DNA of 64,000 bases from Acinetobacter sp. NCu2D-2 (GTDB taxonomy: Bacteria; Pseudomonadota; Gammaproteobacteria; Pseudomonadales; Moraxellaceae), in assembly GCF_001647675.1 (NCBI RefSeq), contig NZ_CP015594.1, positions 930,001 through 994,000 of the forward strand. The letters run 5' to 3'. The translations under genes and the position numbers were made by a program. The notes under the pieces were generated by a model. It saw nothing but the letters and a program-made list of their open reading frames with translations, searched no databases and was not told where the DNA came from. Shown here piece after piece: positions 19,845 to 29,622 of the stretch (position 1 is its first letter; every line of letters starts with the position of its first letter).

Positions 19845-20774
19845 ATGTTAGATCAACTTCGAGCAATGGGTGTCTTTGCTTGTGTTGTAGAGAAAAACTC
19901 GTTCAGCGGTGCTGCTCGTGAGTTAGGGATTACGACCAGTGCGGTGAGTCAACAAATTCGCTCTTTAGAACAAGATATGGAAGTCATACTTTTAAATCGT
20001 TCTACACGCAAATTAAGTTTGACTGAGGCGGGCCAAGCATTTTTCTACAGCTGTCAGGAAATGTTATCAGCAGCTGAACGTGGCAAAGTGCGTATTAATG
20101 AGTTGCGCGATGATTTGGTCGGGGAACTACGTATTGCTTCCACTGCTGAACTTTGTGCAGCACATGTCGTGCCTGCGCTTTCTCATTGGATGTCGGCTCA
20201 TCGCGGCTTAAACATCCATTTTGAAACAGATGATCAAGAAACCAGCTTGGTGGATGGACGAATTGATATCGCACTTCGTCTTGGACAGAATCTTGAAGAT
20301 CAACATCATACAGTGATTCCACTCATTCAGATTGAGCAAATTTTGGTGGCAGCACCAAGTTATATCAATCAGTCTGCATTGATCTCACAGCCTGATGACT
20401 TGAAGCAGCATGATCTGTTAATCGCATCAGCACAGAAGACTCAAGCGCGTATTGAAGTGCAACATGTCAATACAGCTGAAAAAGTCTCCATGGAAATTCA
20501 ATCACGTTTTAATGTGAGTAGTGAGCTGATTGCAAAAGCAATGTGCTTACAAGGCAATGGGATCAGTAAGAGCGCATATTTAGATGTCCAAAAAGACTTG
20601 AAAAATGGTGCATTAGTTGAAGTTTTACCCGAATGGAAACTTGCCCCTGTGACATTGTATGCAGTGATACCAAAGAGCGATCAACAGCCGACTAAAATTT
20701 TACGTTGCCTAGATACCTTAAAGCAGTATTTCAGTCAGATTAATGGCGGTCGTATATTCCATATCGCATCATAA
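19845..20774 (+). CDS. LysR family transcriptional regulator
   Basis: This 309-residue regulator has a winged helix-turn-helix at about 2-60 (GAARELGITTSAVSQQIRSLE) and a substrate-binding-like effector domain at 90-300. The frame is preceded by GAGGGG. The target genes are unknown. Its neighbours nlpD (upstream) and argD (convergent) give no obvious divergent target, which is where LysR regulators often act. The N-terminal segment places it near the CrgA/DsdC-like group, but I cannot name an orthologue. Confidence 0.9.
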   Translation: MLDQLRAMGVFACVVEKNSFSGAARELGITTSAVSQQIRSLEQDMEVILLNRSTRKLSLTEAGQAFFYSCQEMLSAAERGKVRINELRDDLVGELRIASTAELCAAHVVPALSHWMSAHRGLNIHFETDDQETSLVDGRIDIALRLGQNLEDQHHTVIPLIQIEQILVAAPSYINQSALISQPDDLKQHDLLIASAQKTQARIEVQHVNTAEKVSMEIQSRFNVSSELIAKAMCLQGNGISKSAYLDVQKDLKNGALVEVLPEWKLAPVTLYAVIPKSDQQPTKILRCLDTLKQYFSQINGGRIFHIAS

Positions 20775-20785
20775 TGATTAAATAA

Positions 20786-20813
20786 TAAAAAAGCCGCTTA
20801 ATGCGGCTTTTTT
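20786..20813. terminator. bidirectional terminator between the LysR gene and argD
   Basis: AGCCGC/GCGGCT stem with a 5-nt loop, flanked by A6 and T6 runs between convergent genes. Confidence 0.88.
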
Positions 20814-20825
20814 ATTGGGTTTGAC

Positions 20826-22037
20826 TTATGCAAGATAAGCTTTTAATAAAGTCACAAGACGTTCAATTAAAAGATCCGCTTGTTCTTGTGTGATATTCAG
20901 TGGCGGCAATAGACGAACTACATTACCCGCAGTCACATTCACGATCAATTTGTATTCATCACGTGCGATATCAACCACATCACCACAAGCTTTTGGTAAT
21001 TCAATACCGATCATTAAACCAAAGCCACGTACAGTGACATTTAAGTCAGCAAGTTGGCTACGCAATTGCTCAACGATATAAGCACCTTTTTCAGCAGCAT
21101 TGGCCACGATATTTTCTTTTTGGATAATATCAATCACGGTATACACCACACGTGAACCTAAAGCAGTACCGCTATAAGTTGAACCATGGTTGCCCGCAGT
21201 TAATACACCGACACCACGACCTTGCGTCATCACAGCACCAATAGGGAAACCATTACCCAAACCTTTTGCTGTGGTTAAAACGTCAGGAACGATATTGGTG
21301 TGTTGGTAAGCAAAGTATTTACCTGTACGGCCATTACCTGTTTGAACTTCATCCAGCATCATCAGCCAGTTGTGTTTGTTACAGATTTGACGAACATCTT
21401 CAAGGTAGCTAAAACCTTGAGGCGCCGTGTTTACACCACCTTCACCCTGAATGGGTTCAACCAACACAGCAACAATGTCTGGATGGTTGATCGCAGCTTC
21501 TTCAATCGCTTCAACATCGCCAAACGGTACACGAATGAAACCATCAAGTAACGGTGCGAAACCTTCTTGAACTTTTTTGTTACCAGTTGCAGATAAAGTT
21601 GCCATGGTACGACCATGGAAAGAATGATCTGCTACAATAATTTTTGGTGTACTGATGCCTTGCATATGACCAAATTTACGTGCAATTTTAATTGCACCTT
21701 CGTTTGATTCAGCACCACTGTTGGCAAAGAAGACTTCTTCCATGCCTGCAACTTCAGCAAGTTTTTGTGCAGCAGCAGTTTGCCATGGCACTTCGAACAA
21801 GTTACTGGTGTGAATTAAAGTCGATGCTTGATCTGCAATCGCAGCAGCAATTTCTGGGTGTGCGTGCCCTAAACCACACACCGCGATCCCTGTTAATGCA
21901 TCTAGATACTCAGTTCCGTCTTCAGTATATAGAAATGCGCCTCGTCCTCGGACAAAGCTGATCTTTTGACGGCCGAATACAGGCATCAAGTGAGATGGTT
22001 GATCAGTTTGCACCGGAGCGAGGGTAATATTATTCAT
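20826..22037 (-). CDS. argD: acetylornithine aminotransferase family protein
   Basis: This 403-residue class III PLP aminotransferase carries the GAESNEGAIKIARK substrate/PLP region near residue 106 and the Schiff-base lysine near 253 in TTAKGLGNGFP. ArgD converts N-acetylornithine and 2-oxoglutarate to the semialdehyde and glutamate in arginine synthesis, and may also use succinyl-diaminopimelate. AstC and other omega-aminotransferases are close relatives, so the exact substrate is inferred from the family. It stands alone, with the start about 160 nt from the divergent grxD. Confidence 0.88.
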   Translation of the reverse strand: MNNITLAPVQTDQPSHLMPVFGRQKISFVRGRGAFLYTEDGTEYLDALTGIAVCGLGHAHPEIAAAIADQASTLIHTSNLFEVPWQTAAAQKLAEVAGMEEVFFANSGAESNEGAIKIARKFGHMQGISTPKIIVADHSFHGRTMATLSATGNKKVQEGFAPLLDGFIRVPFGDVEAIEEAAINHPDIVAVLVEPIQGEGGVNTAPQGFSYLEDVRQICNKHNWLMMLDEVQTGNGRTGKYFAYQHTNIVPDVLTTAKGLGNGFPIGAVMTQGRGVGVLTAGNHGSTYSGTALGSRVVYTVIDIIQKENIVANAAEKGAYIVEQLRSQLADLNVTVRGFGLMIGIELPKACGDVVDIARDEYKLIVNVTAGNVVRLLPPLNITQEQADLLIERLVTLLKAYLA

Positions 22038-22197
22038 GACTAACTCTTTAGTGTTAGGTGGAAAGAAAAACTTATATAAGCAAAAAAGGGCTCAGATTTA
22101 AAGTCTAATTGTAAATAAAATTGGATTTATTGCTTTTGACGTACTGTTTTCTTTGGATTTGGGTATAATGCGACACAGAATAGTTGAGGATTAATCA

Positions 22198-22539
22198 ATG
22201 ACTGAACAAGCACGCGATACTGAAGCGTTAATTCGTGACCAAATTGCTAAACATGCAGTTCTTCTATACATGAAAGGTACACCACAATTCCCACAGTGTG
22301 GTTTCTCGGCACGTGCAGTAGAAGCACTCAGTCAAATTGGTCGTCCTTTTGCTTATGTAAATATTCTTGAAAATCAAGATATTCGTGCAACTTTGCCACG
22401 TATTGCAAACTGGCCGACTTTCCCACAACTGTGGATTAACGGTGAGTTAATCGGCGGTAGTGACATCATGCTCGACATGTTCCAAAAAGGTGAATTACAA
22501 CCTTTAGTTGAACAATACAGCCCAGCACCTGAAGCTTAA
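22198..22539 (+). CDS. grxD: monothiol glutaredoxin Grx4 family
   Basis: This 113-residue monothiol glutaredoxin has a CGFS active site at residues 34-37. The WPTFPQLW and GGSDI motifs downstream bind glutathione. Proteins of this type carry a [2Fe-2S] cluster with glutathione and deliver it in iron-sulfur protein maturation, often with BolA partners. The gene is monocistronic with its own terminator. A TATAAT box lies at 22164-22169, though no good -35 box stands at optimal distance. Confidence 0.95.
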   Translation: MTEQARDTEALIRDQIAKHAVLLYMKGTPQFPQCGFSARAVEALSQIGRPFAYVNILENQDIRATLPRIANWPTFPQLWINGELIGGSDIMLDMFQKGELQPLVEQYSPAPEA

Positions 22540-22551
22540 TTCAGAGCTGAT

Positions 22552-22581
22552 AAAAAAAGCGCTTCGATAAGCGCTTTTTTT
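22552..22581 (+). terminator. intrinsic terminator after grxD
   Basis: GCGCTT/AAGCGC stem with a CGAT loop, flanked by an A-run and followed by seven T residues. Confidence 0.88.
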
Positions 22582-22607
22582 GTGTCTGGATAAAAGAACA
22601 ACAGAAT

Positions 22608-25232
22608 TTAATCCTGTTGTTCAGGTGTTTCAGCTTCGGTATTTACTGATTCTGGTGAATTTTCAGCCTGTTCCTTCTTTTTTTTATCTTTTTTCTTCTT
22701 CTTTTTTTTCTTTTTCTTTGGCTCTTCCTCCTCAAGTTCAGCGCCGTCTTCTATGGCTTGCCAGTATTCAAGCTGTTCCATCACCGCAGCAAAGATCGAA
22801 TTTTTGGTATAGCGACCTTTCTTGTCCATAGTCCCGACAGGGCGTGCCATCAGAATTTCTAGTGCTTGAGCAATGTTGTCAATGGCATGAATATGGAATT
22901 GACCGGCTTCTACAGCAGCAATCACATCCTTACGTAACATCAAATGTTGCATGTTATGACGTGGAATAATCACACCTTGTTTGCCAGTTAAGCCTTGTAG
23001 CTTACACGCATCATAGAAGCCTTCAATTTTGGCATTGACGCCACCGATTGGTTGGACTTGACCCAATTGGTTCATCGAACCTGTAATTGCCCAAGATTGA
23101 TCAATTGGTAGTTGGCTGATTGCTGAAATAAGCGCTGAAAGTTCGGCAACTGTTGCGCTATCACCATCGACTTGACCGTAGCTTTGTTCAAAAGCGAGGG
23201 CAGCAGAGAAGTGCAATGTTTGTTCACGACCAAAATGCGCCTTTAAGAACGATGACATAAGAAGCACGCCTTTAGCATGCAATGAGCCACCAAGTTCTAC
23301 ACTGCGCTCAATATCGAGAATATCGCCGCCGCCTTGATAAACCGATGCTGTTAAGCGTGATGGCATACCAAACTCAACATCTGCATAATGAATCACAGAG
23401 AGGGCATTAATCTGTCCCAAACGATGACCACGTGTTTCAATCAGCTGAGTACCACGTGTTAAATCTTGCCAGTAAAGCTCACGTAAATAACCTAAACGAT
23501 ATTTACGGTGATCGAGTGCCGTATTGATATGTTGCTCGGTCACCATTTTATCGCCAGCTTTAAACGCATGATGATGTGCTTCACGGATCAAATCACCCAA
23601 AGTTAGGGCATGTAATGACAATGAACTTTGATCTTCCGCTTGACGGCTAGAATCTGTAAGGAGAGCTGCAAGTGCTGAACGATCAAATGGTAAAAGTTTG
23701 TCAGATTGCACATAGTCGGCAATCAACTGCATGTAGGCTTGTTCATTTATGTCATTACGTTGTAATGTATCTGTAAAGTCAGCACGGATTTTAAAGATGC
23801 TGCCAAGCTCAGGCTCTAATTCCAAAATATCATAATAAATATCAGGTTCTGCAAGCAGCACAACCTTGATATTTAAAGGAATTGCAGCTGGTTCAATTGA
23901 AATACTGCCTGTTAAAGTCAGCATATGCTCAAGTGATGACAGTTTAAGATGACCAGATTTTAAGGCACGTTTTAAACCTTGCCATGCGTAGGGCTGTTCA
24001 AGTAATTGTTCCGCTTCAAGCATCAAATAACCGCCATTGGCTTTATGCAATGAACCTGGGCGGATTAAGGTAAAGTCAGTGGTAATGGTGCCATTTTGAG
24101 TAAGTTGCTCTACATGACCCAACAAATTGTAATGTGTTGGGAAATCTTCAAAAATTACAGGCGCACCGCTATTCGGTTTGTTGGTCACAATGACATTAGC
24201 CTGATAGCGTGATGGCACACGGCTAAATAGCGCAGGCGTAAAATCATCTTCTTCTTGTTCAAGTACAATTTCAACATTGTTAATAATGTCTTCGGCATAA
24301 TACTGAAGATATTCTTTTAATCCTTCAACGGTTTTAAATTTCGATAGAATTTGCTCAACTCGTGGCATCACCACTTGTTTAGCAATATCTCGATTTAAAA
24401 GCTGGACTTGATCTCGCGCATCATCTTCCAAGTCTCCTAAGTGCAGCCCAAGACGCTCAAGTTTTTTGTCCATATAACGCATATTGGATGCGATTTCTGA
24501 ACGATCCTTATTGCTTAGTGCATTTAGATCTTCTTGAGTCATTTCAATGAGCTTGTCACCTTTTAAATGGACGGGCACAAAAGTATGTTCTTCATTACGA
24601 GTGACAAGTTTAAGCTGATATTCTTCACCTTCACGGGTCAGTTCAATCAAGGCTTGTTGTTGCTCATCGCCAGTTTGCTGACGAATGAGTTCAATACGAT
24701 TGTGATAGCTTTCTGCGGTAAAGCGTCGCTCAAGTTGCTTTAAAATGGTTTGCCAGCTTTGATGCAGCAAAGCTTGGAATTTTGGACCTTGACCTGCGGG
24801 AAGTTCAAGAGCGAGCGGTTGACGCTGATTTTTAAAATTATTGACGTAAACCCAGTCATTCGGTGTAGTAATAGTTTTGGCATGTTGTTGCAGTAAACGC
24901 TTCACCATGGTGCGCTTACCTAAGCCTGCTGTACCCACTGCGAAAATGTTGTAGCCTGAGTAAGGCAGTGCAATACCTGCTTCAACTGAAGCACGTGCAC
25001 GATCCTGACCTAAGAAATTATTCAGCGGCTTGATACGTTTGGTTGAAGCCGGAATGTTATCGAGGTCTGGAATTCGTGTCAGTTGTGCTGATTTTAACCG
25101 TGTATGATCAAGTGTCGCTTGAATATCGCTGGTTTCAGGTGAACTATTCGCTTGTATTTTACTGTCAATGTCGGCAGTTGTTATTGTGGTATTGGCCAAA
25201 GAAGAATTCATCTGATCGAGTTTTTGCGTCAC
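22608..25232 (-). CDS. Lon-like ATP-dependent protease (YcbZ/LonH type)
   Basis: This 874-residue protein has an AAA-type ATPase interrupted by a long helical insertion and a C-terminal Lon protease domain. Walker A is GTAGLGKRT (100-108). The catalytic dyad is Ser692 (GDSAT) and Lys735 (NAKIEG), with a spacing of 43 as in E. coli Lon. The C-terminus is unusual: a glutamate cluster is followed by about 10 consecutive Lys and a further Lys-rich run, then an acidic tail. Relatives such as YcbZ lack the N-terminal Lon substrate domain, and their substrates are poorly known. Confidence 0.88.
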   Translation of the reverse strand: MTQKLDQMNSSLANTTITTADIDSKIQANSSPETSDIQATLDHTRLKSAQLTRIPDLDNIPASTKRIKPLNNFLGQDRARASVEAGIALPYSGYNIFAVGTAGLGKRTMVKRLLQQHAKTITTPNDWVYVNNFKNQRQPLALELPAGQGPKFQALLHQSWQTILKQLERRFTAESYHNRIELIRQQTGDEQQQALIELTREGEEYQLKLVTRNEEHTFVPVHLKGDKLIEMTQEDLNALSNKDRSEIASNMRYMDKKLERLGLHLGDLEDDARDQVQLLNRDIAKQVVMPRVEQILSKFKTVEGLKEYLQYYAEDIINNVEIVLEQEEDDFTPALFSRVPSRYQANVIVTNKPNSGAPVIFEDFPTHYNLLGHVEQLTQNGTITTDFTLIRPGSLHKANGGYLMLEAEQLLEQPYAWQGLKRALKSGHLKLSSLEHMLTLTGSISIEPAAIPLNIKVVLLAEPDIYYDILELEPELGSIFKIRADFTDTLQRNDINEQAYMQLIADYVQSDKLLPFDRSALAALLTDSSRQAEDQSSLSLHALTLGDLIREAHHHAFKAGDKMVTEQHINTALDHRKYRLGYLRELYWQDLTRGTQLIETRGHRLGQINALSVIHYADVEFGMPSRLTASVYQGGGDILDIERSVELGGSLHAKGVLLMSSFLKAHFGREQTLHFSAALAFEQSYGQVDGDSATVAELSALISAISQLPIDQSWAITGSMNQLGQVQPIGGVNAKIEGFYDACKLQGLTGKQGVIIPRHNMQHLMLRKDVIAAVEAGQFHIHAIDNIAQALEILMARPVGTMDKKGRYTKNSIFAAVMEQLEYWQAIEDGAELEEEEPKKKKKKKKKKDKKKKEQAENSPESVNTEAETPEQQD

Positions 25233-25424
25233 TATTGAAGTCCAAAACGAAATATTACGTTGATAGTTTAAGGTATACAGAATTACTTGAAAAATTCAAG
25301 CCAACATCTGAGATTTGGCTCAAAATAAACAATCCTGATCGATAAACTGATAAATTTTATTGAAAGATACGTTATTAAAGGATTGAATAGCAGCTATTGG
25401 TTTTTTGCGGAAAATAATAAAGCA

Positions 25425-27593
25425 ATGACAACACAAACGACGGGTTGGAAGTCCGCATTTACAGCATTTTTAGATCGACGTGCGTTAATTATGCTGTTTT
25501 TGGGCTTTTCGGCAGGTATACCGATTCTCCTGATCTTCTCTAGTCTATCACTTTGGTTAGGTGAGGCGGGCATTAGTAAAAGTGCTGTAACATTTTTTAG
25601 TTGGGCAGCACTAGGTTATTCCTTCAAATTTGTATGGGCACCTTTAATTGATGAGCTTCCTGTACCATTTCTGACCAAAGCATTAGGACGTCGTCGGGCT
25701 TGGTTGCTCATTGCGCAAATCCTGATTATTGCTGCCATTTCCATTATGGCATTGTCTGATCCTGCATTAGGACAGGCGCATATCCAGCAGATGGCGCTTG
25801 GGGCAGTATTACTTGGCTTCTCGGCGGCAACCCAAGATATTGTGATTGATGCGTATCGTATTGAACTTGCGGAAACCCAAATGCAGACTGTGTTGGCATC
25901 GACTTATAATGCAGGCTATCGCATCGGAATGATCGTGGCGGGGGCAGGTGCACTGTTTTTGGCTGCATATTTAGGCACAGCCAAAGGTAACTATATCTAT
26001 GATGCGTGGAAGTGGACGTATCTAGCCATGGCTGCGGTCATGCTGGTCGGTGTCATCACCACCTTATGTATTCGGGAACCTCAAGTTGACCGTGTCGAAA
26101 AGCATTATAAACGGACAGATTACTACCGTTTAGTTGCTGTATTTTTTGTTTCCGTGCTGAGCTTCGTGGCGAGTTATATTTACTCAGGCAATTTGGTTGC
26201 TACGCTAACGGAAAGTTTTGCAATCAAAGATACATTTGCCTTATTTGGTCTTGAAAGTATTCGCTTTATTGGTTCAGGTGCAGTTGCGTTTTTAGTGGGT
26301 TCAAGTTTAGTCAAATTTGGTGCTGTGAATAAACAGATGGCCTATGAAACTTGGGTCAATCCTGTTGCCGATTTCTTTAAGCGCTATGGTATTAAACTCG
26401 CATTCGTGTTGTTGCTCTTAATCGGATTCTATCGCGTGTCTGACATTATCGCAGGTGTGATTTCTAATGTGTTCTACCAAGATTTAAACTTCAGTAAAGA
26501 ACAAATTGCTGAAGCGGTCAAAGTCTACGGGGTGATTTTCTCACTTTTAGGTGGCTTCTTAGGTGGTCTACTTGCGCAAAAAATGAATATCATGAAATTG
26601 ATGTTTGTGGGTGCAGTTTTGGCCTGTTCAACCAATCTGATTTTTATTGGTTTAGTAAAATCTGGTCAAACACTGAATCCTGTTCAAGTTAAAGTTGGCA
26701 GCCATAGTTATTATGCAACTACTGATGAAGTGGGTTATTGGAAAACTCAGGTTCCGCAAAATGTGCTTGCACAAAATAAACAGCTGAATGTCACTGTGGG
26801 ATATGCAGATGCAGCGACTGCAACTCAAGCACCGATTACTTTAAATATGCCGTATTTGGTCAATCAGGATCATCAAACACAGCTGCAGATTCTTCCAATT
26901 ACCAGTGATAATACGTTGACCTTGAGCGAACATGATTTAAGTCTAGTGATACGTGGGCAATATATTGGTCAAGCACTGAATGAAAATCAAAAGATTGTGT
27001 TTGAACTCAATGATGAAAGTTTTGATGCCAAACTCGAGGACAATGGCGTATTTACCGCTGCGATTCCTGGACAGAAACTTAAAAGTGCGCCAACGCATTT
27101 AATCACTGCTGTATTAATGCAAAACGGACGTGTCTTGCAACAAACCACGCATGCATATCAAGTCAATGATCATCTAACAACATCAGCTGATTTGGATGTC
27201 GATATTCAGCCATTAGTACCGATTGATCGCAACAAAACAGAGATGGTCGACGTCAGTGGTAAAGTGATTCAATCTTATAGTAAAGCATGGCTATACTTCG
27301 CAATTATTGTTGATAATTTGGCGGCAGGTTTAGCAGGGGCTGCGTTTATTGCATTCTTATCGAGTTTGACCAGCGTTTCATTTACCGCGGTACAATATGC
27401 GATTTTTAGCTCACTTATGACATTAACCCCTAAGATTTTAGGCGGTTATTCGGGTACTATAGTGACCAATATTGGTTATCCAAAATTCTTCCTGATGACC
27501 ACTTTGATTGGTATTCCAATTCTGATTTTAGTGGTTTGGGTGGCAAAGCTTTTGGGTAAACATCAACGTCAATCGATTCAAAAAGGTGAATAA
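25425..27593 (+). CDS. ampG: AmpG-family muropeptide permease with large Ig-like insertion
   Basis: Start placed at ATG 25425 (722 residues); a TTG at 25383 is in frame but less likely. The product is a major-facilitator permease related to AmpG, which imports anhydro-muropeptides from peptidoglycan turnover and feeds AmpC beta-lactamase induction in other bacteria. The N-terminal helices carry the family motif around [17 protein letters not shown]. coli AmpG has 491 residues. Here about 205 extra residues (about 413-619) lie between transmembrane segments and resemble Ig-like adhesin modules ([20 protein letters not shown]). The terminal helices resume at [13 protein letters not shown]. The gene is followed immediately by gloA. 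Confidence 0.88.
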   Translation: MTTQTTGWKSAFTAFLDRRALIMLFLGFSAGIPILLIFSSLSLWLGEAGISKSAVTFFSWAALGYSFKFVWAPLIDELPVPFLTKALGRRRAWLLIAQILIIAAISIMALSDPALGQAHIQQMALGAVLLGFSAATQDIVIDAYRIELAETQMQTVLASTYNAGYRIGMIVAGAGALFLAAYLGTAKGNYIYDAWKWTYLAMAAVMLVGVITTLCIREPQVDRVEKHYKRTDYYRLVAVFFVSVLSFVASYIYSGNLVATLTESFAIKDTFALFGLESIRFIGSGAVAFLVGSSLVKFGAVNKQMAYETWVNPVADFFKRYGIKLAFVLLLLIGFYRVSDIIAGVISNVFYQDLNFSKEQIAEAVKVYGVIFSLLGGFLGGLLAQKMNIMKLMFVGAVLACSTNLIFIGLVKSGQTLNPVQVKVGSHSYYATTDEVGYWKTQVPQNVLAQNKQLNVTVGYADAATATQAPITLNMPYLVNQDHQTQLQILPITSDNTLTLSEHDLSLVIRGQYIGQALNENQKIVFELNDESFDAKLEDNGVFTAAIPGQKLKSAPTHLITAVLMQNGRVLQQTTHAYQVNDHLTTSADLDVDIQPLVPIDRNKTEMVDVSGKVIQSYSKAWLYFAIIVDNLAAGLAGAAFIAFLSSLTSVSFTAVQYAIFSSLMTLTPKILGGYSGTIVTNIGYPKFFLMTTLIGIPILILVVWVAKLLGKHQRQSIQKGE

Positions 27594-27594
27594 T

Positions 27595-27996
27595 ATGCGC
27601 ATGCTGCATACCATGTTACGTGTAGGCAATTTAGAACAATCTTTGAAGTTCTATACTGAAGTGCTTGGTATGACTTTACTTCGTAAACGTGATTATGAAG
27701 AAGGTCGTTTTACTTTAGCATTTGTGGGTTATGGTGAAGAAGATACGCATACCGTGATCGAATTGACACATAACTGGGATACAACTAGCTATGACCTAGG
27801 TAATGGTTATGGTCATATTGCACTTGCGGTAGATGATGCTTATAAAGCATGTGAAGAAATTAAAGCACGTGGCGGTAAAGTTGTACGTGAAGCGGGTCCA
27901 ATGAAAGGTGGTGTGACTGTCATTGCTTTTGTTGAAGATCCAGATGGTTATAAAATTGAATTGATTCAACAAGACCAAAATGCACGTAATAACTAA
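27595..27996 (+). CDS. gloA: lactoylglutathione lyase (glyoxalase I)
   Basis: This 133-residue enzyme converts the methylglyoxal-glutathione hemithioacetal to S-lactoylglutathione. ATG 27595 follows AAGGTGA with good spacing, one base after the ampG stop; a GTG at 27586 would overlap ampG. Metal ligands match E. coli GloA by alignment: His near the start (RMLHTM), Glu in VIELTHNW, His in GYGHIAL and Glu in YKIELI. It probably shares a transcript with ampG. Confidence 0.95.
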   Translation: MRMLHTMLRVGNLEQSLKFYTEVLGMTLLRKRDYEEGRFTLAFVGYGEEDTHTVIELTHNWDTTSYDLGNGYGHIALAVDDAYKACEEIKARGGKVVREAGPMKGGVTVIAFVEDPDGYKIELIQQDQNARNN

Positions 27997-28129
27997 GGAA
28001 TAGTTTAGATTTAATGCTGAGGATTTTTCAGCTGATGCATTAAATCTTATCATCCTTATCGGTGCCCGGAATCTGCTATGATGCCCGGGCATTTTTGTAC
28101 TTATAAAAAAGATCGAGGGTAAATCTTAT

Positions 28130-29110
28130 ATGCTTAAGCTGTTGGCGTTAGACCGTTTTACGATTTTATTATTCTTAATGGTGATACTGGCGAGTATATT
28201 TCCAGTCTCAGGTCAGGCAGCTCAAGGCTTTAGTATTGTCACAACAGTTGCCATTGCGATTTTATTTTTTTTACATGGTGCCAAGCTTTCGCGTGAAGCG
28301 GTTATTGAAGGTTTAACGCACTGGAAATTGCATAGTCTAGTTTTTGCTTTTACCTTTGCATTATTCCCGATTTTAGGACTACTTGCGAAACCACTTTTGT
28401 TGCCAATGCTTGGACAGGAACTCTATTGGGGTTTCTTGTTTATGTGTTTTTTACCCTCAACCGTACAATCTTCCATTGCTTTTACCTCAGTGGCTCACGG
28501 CAATGTCGCAGGGGCAGTGTGTAGTGCTTCTTTTTCCAATATTATCGGCATGTTTATTACGCCAGTCTTAGTTGCTTTTTTTATTTTGGAACAATCTCAG
28601 CACGGTTTTGACCCGACGTCTTCAATTATTCAAATTACCTTATTGCTGCTTGTGCCTTTTATTTTAGGGCAGATATTACGACCTTGGGTTTTTCCTCAAA
28701 TGAAGAAAATGCCAAAGATTGTCAAAGTATTCGATCAAGGTTCAATTTTGATGGTGGTGTATGGTGCTTTTAGTAGTGCCGTGGTCGCAGGTCTTTGGCA
28801 TCAAGTCAGTCTAACAACATTACTATTATTAATCTTAGTGTGTTCAGTATTGTTGACCGTCGTCATGCTCACTGCCTTATATTTACCTCGATTTATGGGC
28901 TTTAATACAGCTGATCAAAAAACCATTTTTTTCTGTGGCTCTAAGAAAACTTTGGCAAGCGGTGTGCCCATGGCGCAGATTTTATTTATTGGTCAACCTT
29001 TAGGTATGATTGTGTTACCGATTATGATTTTTCATCAAATTCAATTGATGGTCTGTGGAATCATTGCCAACTATTGGGCAAAACAATCTGAAATAACTGC
29101 TCAAGAATAA
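28130..29110 (+). CDS. bile acid:sodium symporter family carrier (YfeH-like)
   Basis: This 326-residue polytopic protein has about nine to ten hydrophobic helices and the SBF-like pattern (FLHGAKLS near residue 45, FLPSTVQSS near 108, GSKKTLASGVPMAQ near 270). Family members are secondary transporters of organic anions. The substrate cannot be read from the sequence. It follows gloA by 133 nt, with a GC-rich palindrome around 28082-28093 in the gap, so it may have its own promoter. Confidence 0.85.
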   Translation: MLKLLALDRFTILLFLMVILASIFPVSGQAAQGFSIVTTVAIAILFFLHGAKLSREAVIEGLTHWKLHSLVFAFTFALFPILGLLAKPLLLPMLGQELYWGFLFMCFLPSTVQSSIAFTSVAHGNVAGAVCSASFSNIIGMFITPVLVAFFILEQSQHGFDPTSSIIQITLLLLVPFILGQILRPWVFPQMKKMPKIVKVFDQGSILMVVYGAFSSAVVAGLWHQVSLTTLLLLILVCSVLLTVVMLTALYLPRFMGFNTADQKTIFFCGSKKTLASGVPMAQILFIGQPLGMIVLPIMIFHQIQLMVCGIIANYWAKQSEITAQE

Positions 29111-29111
29111 G

Positions 29112-29141
29112 TTCGCAAATCAGAAATCTTTCGCGTATAAT
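29112..29141 (+). promoter_or_regulatory. rpmE promoter
   Basis: TTCGCA (29112-29117) and a consensus TATAAT (29136-29141) are separated by 18 nt. Transcription would start near 29148, leaving a leader of about 160 nt before rpmE. Confidence 0.6.
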
Positions 29142-29147
29142 ACAGCC

Positions 29148-29306
29148 CACTTGTTGTGCTTAGCTCTGACGGTATCCGTCTCGGTGGGCCAAAAGAATGG
29201 TCTGTTATGGTGTTGATCTGCTGAATCTCAGCTTTCCTCATTGATTTAATGAGAGTGATCAATTGCGATGACAGCTAAACCTTCTTAATCTAATGGAGAA
29301 TCGACC
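29148..29306 (+). promoter_or_regulatory. long structured 5' leader of rpmE (candidate L31 autoregulatory leader)
   Basis: The predicted leader contains a GACGG-TAT-CCGTC hairpin (29168-29180) and a CTCATT/AATGAG hairpin (29237-29253), then a single-stranded AU-rich approach to the start codon. L31 of E. coli binds its own leader, and an L31 leader motif has been proposed for gammaproteobacteria. That this leader belongs to that class is inferred. Confidence 0.4.
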
Positions 29307-29531
29307 ATGCGCGCCGATATTCACCCAAAATACGAAAAAGTTGTTGCTACTTGTTCATGTGGTAACGTAATCGAAACTCGTTCAGCTCTTGGTAAAGAAA
29401 CTATCTACCTAGACGTATGTTCAGCTTGCCACCCATTCTACACTGGTAAGCAAAAGAACGTTGACACGGGCGGTCGTATCGACAAGTTCAAACAACGTTT
29501 TGCTGGTATGTCACGTTCTGTTAAACGTTAA
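29307..29531 (+). CDS. rpmE: 50S ribosomal protein L31, zinc-binding type
   Basis: This 74-residue L31 carries the CxxC zinc-binding cysteines (C16, C18, C37, C40), making it the primary (C+) form rather than the zinc-independent YkgM/RpmE2 paralogue. The N-terminus [10 protein letters not shown] is typical. ATG 29307 follows TGGAGAATC. It is monocistronic, behind a long leader and before a strong terminator. Confidence 0.97.
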   Translation: MRADIHPKYEKVVATCSCGNVIETRSALGKETIYLDVCSACHPFYTGKQKNVDTGGRIDKFKQRFAGMSRSVKR

Positions 29532-29544
29532 TACCCAAAATGAA

Positions 29545-29572
29545 GAAAACGGGCTTTATGCCCGTTTTTTTT
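29545..29572 (+). terminator. intrinsic terminator after rpmE
   Basis: ACGGGC/GCCCGT stem with a 5-nt loop, preceded by A residues and followed by a run of eight T residues. Confidence 0.85.
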
Positions 29573-29622
29573 GTGCCTGTGATTTACTGTCACCGAAGTC
29601 ACAGCAAATCAGTTTATCTCAA

